From: an uncultured Lachnospiraceae bacterium
GTDB taxonomy: Bacteria; Bacillota; Clostridia; Lachnospirales; Lachnospiraceae
DNA length: 51,764 nucleotides
Assembly: GCA_900317755.1 (NCBI GenBank)
Contig: ONHZ01000038.1
Coordinates: 1-51,764, forward strand
Direction: 5' to 3'
Notes under the pieces: model-generated
Told to the model about the DNA's origin: nothing
What the model saw: the letters and a program-made list of their open reading frames with translations, nothing else
Databases searched by the model: none
Made by a program: the position numbers and the translations under genes
Shown: positions 46,301 through 51,764 of the stretch, piece by piece
Position numbering within the stretch: position 1 is the stretch's first letter
Layout: each line of letters begins with the position of its first letter

Positions 46301-47272
46301 CATTCGGCTAAGGTGATTAGAGCTAAAACACGCTTTGCTCTCACTGGCACGCCAATCGAGAACAGGCTGAGCGAGCTGTGGAGCATATTTGATTTTGTTA
46401 TGCCTGGCTACCTTTATGACTACAATACATTTCGTGAAGAGATAGAGCTTCCGGCAATAAAGGATGACGATGAGGAAGCCATGAGCCGCCTTCGCAGAAT
46501 GGTCACGCCGTTTATTCTCCGCCGCCAGAAAAAAGATGTATTGAAGGACCTTCCTGAAAAATTGGAAGAAGTGCGCTATGCCCACATGGAAAGTAAGCAG
46601 CAGCTTTTCTATGATGCAGAGGTTACGAAGATGAAGAACAGTCTTCGTGGAAAGAGCGAAGATGAATTTAAGCATAGTAAAATTGAGATTTTTGCAGAGC
46701 TTACGAGGATTCGTGAAATCTGCTGCGACCCGTCATTATTATTTGATAATTATGATGGTGAATCTGCAAAGACTGAGATGTGCATGGAGCTCATCAGAAA
46801 TCTAATCGATGGCGGGCACAGGGCTCTGATTTTCTCTCAGTTTACGAGCATGCTCGAAATTTTAGAGGAAAAGCTGAAGGCAGAGGAGATTCCATATTTC
46901 AAAATTTATGGTGACACGCAGAAGAAAAAGCGGCTTGACATGGTAAATGAATTTAATTCCGGAGATGTTCCGCTGTTTCTGATTTCACTCAAGGCCGGTG
47001 GCACCGGCTTAAATCTTACGGGTGCAGATGTCGTCATTCACTTTGATCCATGGTGGAATCTCGCAGCGCAGAATCAGGCGACTGACCGTGCCCATAGAAT
47101 TGGTCAGACAAAGACCGTCACAGTATTCAGGCTCATCGTGAAAGGAACAATCGAAGAGAAAATTCTCGAGCTTCAGGAAAAAAAGAAGAAGCTTTCTGAT
47201 GATATCCTGGGCGGTGAAAGCGTAAGCTCCACTGCACTCGACAAGGATGAACTGCTTGCACTGTTGGGGTGA
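43400..47272 (+). CDS. SNF2-family helicase with SWIM zinc finger
   Basis: 1290 residues. The acidic N-terminus (about 1-130, runs of Asp/Glu such as DDDEDDEDF) precedes a SWIM zinc finger near 210-235 (CTSC...CVH). A long middle domain follows, then the SNF2 ATPase: ADEMGLGKTLQVI near 815, DEAQ box ADEAQNMKN, and the C-terminal helicase half with LKAGGTGLNLTGADVVIHFDPWWN (two blocks) and ATDRAHRIGQ. A 45-residue Ser/Thr/Glu-rich insert (SGESESQSVST...) sits just after the Walker A motif. RapA-like DNA or polymerase remodelling is the likely role. No restriction or defence genes are adjacent. Confidence 0.92.
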   Translation: MPANNDTDEIKKYEQYQKSLDSLEGDALLDAINNMAEEEVVGIDESDEYSDTDKNDVLQKISDTPVIDVDDYREINSELEQTEENAAEERSETENNMQEEKLASHENALQTLIKENVSDDDEDDEDFVVDNYHYYDTAAILKNSDISNEKMREAEAKFFADPSRAPYISDIDTGYLQDEDDSVEPGGEAWVFAYDGSWKVRLTYMKDQIIRSYCTSCYYTRPDQASSFFHEPCVHEVAAIMLLTSYLNDRDMTDTTDHSADVFLQNALNGKASQKNFSVDEAPDAEPLHIEAHLETPRDESRIFVSFSIGSSKMYKVKSLVSLINGFRNKETQSFGKNTELTLSEDLLDEKSKNWYEFLCDEYDSFNEMRNRFRSTEDLKYGYYSAVDELKFPNTLVLDSSRWDRFFELQQGTPLDYTKRDASQNTKTNMDLLDGKLDLTLKIEPLTTEENGRRIFEGVSVTSEPTRLFRGKNYFYQMTDNAIIRVSGENSKITNALCDSCGENGIHLNFGRTSINIFWHSVLPELQKVANVVITEQDYIEKYIVPDPEFHFYLDEQDSVVYGQAEASYGGARFSLGEWDPQNLSPVKEGFRKRSNEEYIYQRFISYLPNYDIDHHIFFCHFDDDAMYALLDHGLRELMSLGEVQVTDNFKRLRIRNTVPMRVGVSVKSGIMDLSISSEGMSQEELENILYAYKNKSHYYRLKNGDFLKLDDNPTVDSLEQMMTELQIQLKDFVKGKMSVPAYRALYLEHMLSSMDDVYANRDSHFRALVRAFKSVEDSDYDVPAALNASLRKYQEEGYEWLRTLDQWNFGGILADEMGLGKTLQVITMILSIKESEAQSSGESESQSVSTNGTALPDASKTGTDISVVETQPAEKISETSLIICPASLVYNWGEEIKKFAPSLHYVLITGPAADREEIISHVEEYDVAVTSYDFLRKDVNLYEGHSFRFAIADEAQNMKNYMTATAHSAKVIRAKTRFALTGTPIENRLSELWSIFDFVMPGYLYDYNTFREEIELPAIKDDDEEAMSRLRRMVTPFILRRQKKDVLKDLPEKLEEVRYAHMESKQQLFYDAEVTKMKNSLRGKSEDEFKHSKIEIFAELTRIREICCDPSLLFDNYDGESAKTEMCMELIRNLIDGGHRALIFSQFTSMLEILEEKLKAEEIPYFKIYGDTQKKKRLDMVNEFNSGDVPLFLISLKAGGTGLNLTGADVVIHFDPWWNLAAQNQATDRAHRIGQTKTVTVFRLIVKGTIEEKILELQEKKKKLSDDILGGESVSSTALDKDELLALLG

Positions 47273-47278
47273 TGAGAT

Positions 47279-48064
47279 TCAGCACACTTCAACAATACAG
47301 CATACTTCACCGTCGCCCTTATGAAGGACGGCGGTTCTTTTTTTATCAGCTGAAGTTTTGTCCTCTTGTGAAGAAACATTATTCATCTGATCTGCTGGTG
47401 GCGTTTTATCTTCAAAGAAGCAGTATGGTGTTATCGTATCGCCAAGCAGCACCTGCTTTGTGAAATTAACACGAAGTCTTTTTATCTGAAGCGGGTCAAA
47501 GGTCTTGTCCTTTGATGCAAGTGCATCTATGCCCCAGTTTACGTAGCAGGCATTGTTTACGTGATTGTTAGAATCGAGGTCATAGGTCGTGACAGCAACA
47601 GTATCTGCCTTTATGCCCTCGCCCTCTGGCACATGCATCTTTCTCGAAAAATATTCCATATCAAATTTTGGATAAAGCACGTATTTTTCCCTGAATATTT
47701 CCGGGACCTTCACTGGCACATAATTCACCAAGTCCATCAGTACCCAGTATGAATCTGCCTGCACAAGCCTCTCACCATCAAGCGTGTCGATTGAAAAATT
47801 TCTGAGCCCTGCAAAGCCTTTCATCGCATAGGGGCTCGTTCCAATGCGGATTTTTTCATCGAGCCTCGGGCGCCTTTTTATGTCAATATGCCAGTAGGTG
47901 ATGAGCCAGCCGAGATGATGGCTTACGAGGTAGTCTATTCCGATGCCAAGCGAATCCGACTGAAAGGTAGAGCAGTCCTGAAGATAATTCACGATTCCAG
48001 TAATCGTGAGATTTGACTTGCTGTCTGTTTCAGAATATCTTACCATGCTGTCAAATGTGTACAT
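47279..48064 (-). CDS. Acyl-ACP thioesterase
   Basis: 261 residues, double hot-dog fold of the FatA/FatB type. It releases fatty acids from acyl carrier protein. Seen: YSETDSKSNLTITGIVNYLQD, the GWLITYWHIDIKRRP strand, SYWVLMDL and the catalytic DLDSNNHVNNACYVNW. Near the C-terminus an insert rich in Asp/Ser/Lys (about 222-245) splits the last strands. Its 3' end encodes, on the other strand, the terminator of the helicase gene; the two stops are only six bases apart. AGGGAGC precedes the start. Confidence 0.9.
   Translation of the reverse strand: MYTFDSMVRYSETDSKSNLTITGIVNYLQDCSTFQSDSLGIGIDYLVSHHLGWLITYWHIDIKRRPRLDEKIRIGTSPYAMKGFAGLRNFSIDTLDGERLVQADSYWVLMDLVNYVPVKVPEIFREKYVLYPKFDMEYFSRKMHVPEGEGIKADTVAVTTYDLDSNNHVNNACYVNWGIDALASKDKTFDPLQIKRLRVNFTKQVLLGDTITPYCFFEDKTPPADQMNNVSSQEDKTSADKKRTAVLHKGDGEVCCIVEVC
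47309..47346 (+). terminator. Terminator of the SNF2 gene, inside the thioesterase reading frame
   Basis: A 27-base hairpin at 47309-47335: ACCGTCG / CGGCGGT, one C-A mismatch, then CCTT / AAGG with an ATG loop. It is followed by TCTTTTTTTAT. It overlaps codons of the last 20 residues of the convergent thioesterase. Confidence 0.85.
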
Positions 48065-48115
48065 TTATTTGCTCCCTAATATATTATTTCTGTCTTACCT
48101 ACAAAATCTCTTGCT

Positions 48116-48147
48116 TGTAAAAAACATTACTTAATCATAAGTAATGT
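48116..48147 (-). terminator. AT-rich hairpin terminator after the YgiQ gene
   Basis: Minus strand: ACATTACTTA-TGAT-TAAGTAATGT, a perfect 10-bp stem, followed by TTTTT. It lies 67 bases past the stop at 48214. Confidence 0.7.
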
Positions 48148-48213
48148 GCATTATGAATTACATTAACAGATTTTCAAAAAATTTTACATAAACAAAAATC
48201 TGATAATATAAAA

Positions 48214-50229
48214 TTATTTCCTGCGTCGTCCCTTTCTATTCGTATTTGCTGAAGTATGATTTCCAGACTTGCCCCTGCTATTCTGTCTGAGCTTTCCACC
48301 TGCATCCGAATTACTTTTTTTGCTGAAAGATGAATGATTTTTACTAATTTTCTTATTTGAAATCGAAGTATTATTCTTACCAGACTTTGAAGCGTTGCCG
48401 TGGGAATTCAATGTATTATTTTTATCTTTATAAATATTCCTTGGTGGAATCAGACACTCAGGTCCAAAGCCAATCAGGTCTTCGCGGTGCTCCTTCAGCA
48501 GAGCTTCCTTAACCAAGTCATAATACTCCGGCTTCCTGTACTGAATCAGCGCACGCTGCATGGCTTTCTCATGCGGGCTCTTTGGTACATAGACTTTTTT
48601 CATGGTGCGTGGATCGATTCCGGTATAAAACATCACTGTCGAAAGCGTCGATGGCGTCGGATAAAAATCCTGCACCTGCTCGGGCATGTAGCCTAAATCC
48701 CTGATGTGCTCAGCAAGTTCGATGGCTGATTTAAGCGTTGAGCCTGGGTGTGATGACATAAGATATGGCACGGCATACTGCTCTTTTCCGGTCAGCGAAT
48801 TTACTCTCTTGTATCGCTCGAGAAAAGCCTTGTATACGGAATTCTTCGGCTTTCCCATCAATGCCAGAACCTCATCAGAAACATGCTCCGGTGCAACACG
48901 AAGCTGACCGCTGATGTGGTATTTGCAGAGCTCTCTCAAAAATTCATCTGAAGAATCAGCCATCACATAATCAAAGCGGATTCCGGAACGCACAAAAGCC
49001 TTCTTCACGCCTGGTATTTTTCTAAGTTTCCGCAATAAAGAAACATAATCCGTATGGTCAACCTTGAGATTTTTGCAGGGCTCTGGCCAGAGGCATTCCT
49101 TGTTTGGGCATACTCCTTTTGTGAGCTGCTTTTCGCAGGAAGGAAATCTGAAATTTCCTGTCGGCCCACCGACATCATGGATATATCCTTTGAAATCCGG
49201 ATCCTTTGTCATGGCAGTCGCTTCACGAATCAGGGACTCGTGGCTTCTTGCCTGGACAGTCCTGCCCTCATGAAATGTCAGGGCGCAGAAAGAACAGCTG
49301 CCAAAGCAGCCCCTGCAGGAAGTCAGTGAAAATTTGATTTCATTGATTGCCGGTACCCCGCCTGCAGATTTATATGAGGGATGGTAAGCATTCATGTATG
49401 GAAGCTCATAAATATCATCCATCTCCTGGGTCGTAAGTGGTGGCTCAGGAGGATTTACTACGACAAATTCTTTGTCCGGATAAGCCTCAACCAAAGGATG
49501 TCCGGTGACAGCATCTGTATTTTTGTACTGGGTGAGGAAGCTCTCGGCGTACTTTATTTTGTCTTCGGAAATTTCTTCATATGCCGGCAGCATCACAGGA
49601 TTCACAACCATCGAAATATCCTGCGTCTTAAATGCAGTACCACGGACAAATGTTATGTCTGTCACATCAATACCGGCATCCAATGCTTCCGCAATCTCGA
49701 CCATGCTCTTCTCGCCCATTCCATAAGAGAGAAGATCTGCACCGGAATCGAGAAGAATCGACCGTTTTATTTTGTCTGACCAGTAATCATAATGCGCGAG
49801 CCTACGAAGGGACGCCTCGATTCCACCGATGATGATTGGGGTCTTCTTGTATGTTTTTCTGATGAGATTTCCATAGACAATAGTTGCCCTGTCAGGCCGT
49901 TTTCCCATGACGCCACCGGGTGAATATGCGTCAGTATGCCGGTGCTTTTTATTCACGGTATAGTGATTCACCATTGAATCCATATTTCCACCACATACCA
50001 AAAAGGCAAGCCGCGGCTCACCTAAAATAGTAATGCTTTTGTCATCTTTCCAGTCTGGCTGTGAAATGATTCCGACCTTGAAGCCATGGTTCTCAAGCAC
50101 CCTTGAAATAATCGCCGGACCAAAAGAAGAGTGGTCGACATACGCATCGCCAATTACATATACAAAGTCGCACTGCTCCCACCCGCGTACTTTCATATCT
50201 TCTTTACTTATTGGTAAAAACCCGGTCAT
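48214..50229 (-). CDS. YgiQ-family radical SAM protein
   Basis: 671 residues from ATG 50229. A TTG at 50238 overlaps the upstream aminotransferase and is rejected. Layout: an N-terminal UPF0313/cobalamin-type domain ([27 protein letters not shown]), then a radical SAM core near 300 with C-x3-C-x2-C in [20 protein letters not shown]. The conserved C-terminal domain ([22 protein letters not shown]) leads into a basic Asn/Ser/Lys-rich tail of about 65 residues. The reaction is unknown. It starts two bases after the aminotransferase stop (TGATATG), so the two are one operon. Confidence 0.92.
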   Translation of the reverse strand: MTGFLPISKEDMKVRGWEQCDFVYVIGDAYVDHSSFGPAIISRVLENHGFKVGIISQPDWKDDKSITILGEPRLAFLVCGGNMDSMVNHYTVNKKHRHTDAYSPGGVMGKRPDRATIVYGNLIRKTYKKTPIIIGGIEASLRRLAHYDYWSDKIKRSILLDSGADLLSYGMGEKSMVEIAEALDAGIDVTDITFVRGTAFKTQDISMVVNPVMLPAYEEISEDKIKYAESFLTQYKNTDAVTGHPLVEAYPDKEFVVVNPPEPPLTTQEMDDIYELPYMNAYHPSYKSAGGVPAINEIKFSLTSCRGCFGSCSFCALTFHEGRTVQARSHESLIREATAMTKDPDFKGYIHDVGGPTGNFRFPSCEKQLTKGVCPNKECLWPEPCKNLKVDHTDYVSLLRKLRKIPGVKKAFVRSGIRFDYVMADSSDEFLRELCKYHISGQLRVAPEHVSDEVLALMGKPKNSVYKAFLERYKRVNSLTGKEQYAVPYLMSSHPGSTLKSAIELAEHIRDLGYMPEQVQDFYPTPSTLSTVMFYTGIDPRTMKKVYVPKSPHEKAMQRALIQYRKPEYYDLVKEALLKEHREDLIGFGPECLIPPRNIYKDKNNTLNSHGNASKSGKNNTSISNKKISKNHSSFSKKSNSDAGGKLRQNSRGKSGNHTSANTNRKGRRRK

Positions 50230-50230
50230 A

Positions 50231-51394
50231 TCACCCAATAATCCCAGACTTCTGGATAGCCGTCACAGCCTCCTGAATCTTTTCTGGAGGGAGTACCAAT
50301 GCGAAGCGGACATAGCCTTCACCGAGAGGTCCGAAGTTGATGCCAGGGGTGACGATGACGCCGCTCTTTTCCATGAGGTCGAGAGCGAATTTGGTGGAGT
50401 CAGTATAGTTCTTTGGAAGCGGAACCCAGACGAACATCGTGCCTTCACTGTCGATTGCATCCCAGCCGATGGAACGAAGCCCGCCGCAGAGTGCATCACG
50501 GCGTTCCTGATAAAGCGTGCACTGCTTCTTTACGGAATCAAGCGGGCCAGTGAGCGCTGCAACAGCTGCTTCCTGGACTGGCATGAACATGCCGAAGTCA
50601 GTCTGCTGATGAATCTTCCTGAAGGCGGCGACAATATCCGAGCGGCCGACAAGGAAGCTTACCCTTGCGCCTGTCATATTGAAGCTCTTTGAAAGTGAGA
50701 AAAATTCCACGCCGACATCCTTTGCGCCAGGATAATTCAGGAAGCTTGTTCCTTTCTTTCCATCAAAAATAATATCACTGTATGCATTGTCATGAATGAT
50801 GATAATGTCATGCTTCTTCGCAAATGCGATGATTTCTTCATAAACTTCCGGAGTTCCGACTGAGCCCATCGGGTTCGAAGGAAGGGAAACGACCATGAAT
50901 TTTGCACGGTCGGCAACATCATCAGGAATATCTTTGACATTTGGAAGAAAATGATTTTCTGCAGTCATCGGGTAGTAATAAGGCTCGGCTCCGCACAGCT
51001 TTGCGCTTGTGATGAAAAGCGGGTAACAGGGGGTCGGCAGAAGAACCGTATCGCCTTCATTTGCAAGGACAAGACCGATGTGGCCGAGACCATCCTGGGT
51101 GCCGTTGCAGCTTTGGATTTCATCCGGAGACAGCTTCACACCGAAACGCTTCTCATAATATGAAATAACAGCATTTGTGAGCCTGTCTGAATCACGAAGC
51201 GTATACTTCCAGTTGTCAGGATCTGCGGCAGCGGTATTCAGCGCATCAATAATATGCTGCGGCGTCTTGAAATCAGGCGTTCCGACTGAAAGGTTGTAGG
51301 TCTTTACACCTCTCTTTTCAAGCTCGATTTTCTTTTCATTTAATGCTGCAAAGATCTCGTCGCCAAAGCGGTTTACTGTTTTTGAAAATTCCAT
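50231..51394 (-). CDS. Class I/II PLP-dependent aminotransferase (DapL/AspC-like)
   Basis: 387 residues from ATG 51394, with GGAG upstream; the in-frame TTG at 51406 overlaps this SD. Seen: [48 protein letters not shown] (two blocks), [23 protein letters not shown], the PLP lysine in [17 protein letters not shown] (near 233) and a C-terminal [10 protein letters not shown] with the substrate Arg. It resembles LL-diaminopimelate and aspartate aminotransferases; the exact substrate is not determined. TTGACT on the minus strand at 51468-51463 may be its -35. Confidence 0.9.
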   Translation of the reverse strand: MEFSKTVNRFGDEIFAALNEKKIELEKRGVKTYNLSVGTPDFKTPQHIIDALNTAAADPDNWKYTLRDSDRLTNAVISYYEKRFGVKLSPDEIQSCNGTQDGLGHIGLVLANEGDTVLLPTPCYPLFITSAKLCGAEPYYYPMTAENHFLPNVKDIPDDVADRAKFMVVSLPSNPMGSVGTPEVYEEIIAFAKKHDIIIIHDNAYSDIIFDGKKGTSFLNYPGAKDVGVEFFSLSKSFNMTGARVSFLVGRSDIVAAFRKIHQQTDFGMFMPVQEAAVAALTGPLDSVKKQCTLYQERRDALCGGLRSIGWDAIDSEGTMFVWVPLPKNYTDSTKFALDLMEKSGVIVTPGINFGPLGEGYVRFALVLPPEKIQEAVTAIQKSGIIG

Positions 51395-51678
51395 CACTAT
51401 CTCCAATATTATTTAGAATTTGCCCAGTTGCTAATAAATATATGTTAAACGATTATTTGTTAAGTCAAAAAATAGGATTTCATATATTTATATTTTCGTG
51501 AAACAATCTGACACAAAACCATATTATACTACTGACCAACAATTTTGTGTAATTTAATTTAGAGGTGATGCATAGTATTTTCGCACTAAATAGATTATAA
51601 TATTTTGATTGTAACAACCAGAAATTTATGGAAAAAAGATGATGCGTACAGATAAACATAGAAAAAGAGGTAAGAATA

Positions 51679-51764
51679 ATGGAGGGATTACTCGATTTTT
51701 TCTTATGGTTTATTCCGATTGTGATTCTTGATTGTTTTTGGATTACTGATTATTTCAAAACGCA
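51679..51764 (+). CDS. Start of a small membrane protein, cut by the window end
   Basis: ATG 51679 follows AAAAGAGG (51663-51670). The 28 visible residues (MEGLLDFFLWFIPIVILDCF, then WITDYFKT) form a hydrophobic N-terminus. A perfect TATAAT at 51596-51601 lies 78 bases upstream, without an obvious -35. Apart from this and the aminotransferase promoter, the gap 51395-51678 holds nothing I can name. No family is recognised. Confidence 0.5.
   Translation, partial: MEGLLDFFLWFIPIVILDCFWITDYFKT

Noticed and set aside
46109-46675. 188-residue frame on the minus strand inside the SNF2 gene
   Set aside because: It lies wholly antisense to conserved helicase motifs, has no ribosome binding site and no recognisable family.

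Overview
The window is a chromosomal segment of a low-GC Gram-positive anaerobe. It most resembles a member of the Lachnospiraceae (Clostridia; Butyrivibrio-like). The reasons are the SCIFF ranthipeptide gene next to its radical-SAM maturase, a fused SecDF, a long type-2 isoleucyl-tRNA synthetase, a short ThiC, Gram-positive lipoprotein signals, strong AGGAGG ribosome binding sites and a Firmicute-type SOS box. The family assignment is inference; no rRNA or tRNA gene is present to confirm it.

Layout. 1-4200 is an accessory patch. It holds the end of an unknown gene, an Rpn/PD-(D/E)XK nuclease, an orphan NarL-type response regulator, two zinc-ribbon membrane proteins (one broken by an in-frame TAG) and seven copies of a 30-nt REP-like palindrome with a GGGACGGTTCTT core, found nowhere else in the window. 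4200-5330 is rplM-rpsI with a strong promoter and two terminators. 5460-9262 holds a lipoprotein, an SOS-controlled Y-family polymerase, a small membrane protein and a secreted trigger-factor-like foldase. 9390-13585 is scfA-scfB and secDF. 13666-14913 is glyA. 15074-20429 is a four-gene MacAB-type ABC export operon with two adaptors, one carrying three Ig-like BIG2 domains inserted into its coiled-coil hairpin. 20519-25964 holds serS, a glycerophosphodiester phosphodiesterase, two alpha/beta hydrolases, PPK2 and a small membrane protein. 26036-32548 is a DUF4190-like protein, ileS and glgP. 32768-37354 is clpX followed by a tightly overlapping trio: an unknown protein, a RimK-like ATP-grasp ligase and a FolC/Mur-like ligase. 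37498-39718 holds csp, a transglutaminase-like lipoprotein and thrH. 39822-42753 is a TPP riboswitch driving thiE-thiD-thiC. 42883-47272 is a nitroreductase and a SWIM/SNF2 helicase. On the minus strand follow an acyl-ACP thioesterase (47279-48064), a YgiQ-type radical SAM protein and a class I aminotransferase. A last small gene runs off the right end.

Two non-coding themes stand out. First, four related fold-back elements (about 80-265 nt) sit directly after stop codons at 10983, 22661, 24448 and 32550. One of them supplies the last codons and stop of the phosphodiesterase gene. Second, several regulatory hairpins are unusually clean: a terminator embedded in the thioesterase reading frame, a perfect 30-nt palindrome after thiC and a 14-nt palindrome at the scfA promoter. 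The best candidates for undescribed biology are the fold-back repeat family, the BIG2-bearing exporter adaptor and the overlapping ATP-grasp/Mur-ligase pair.
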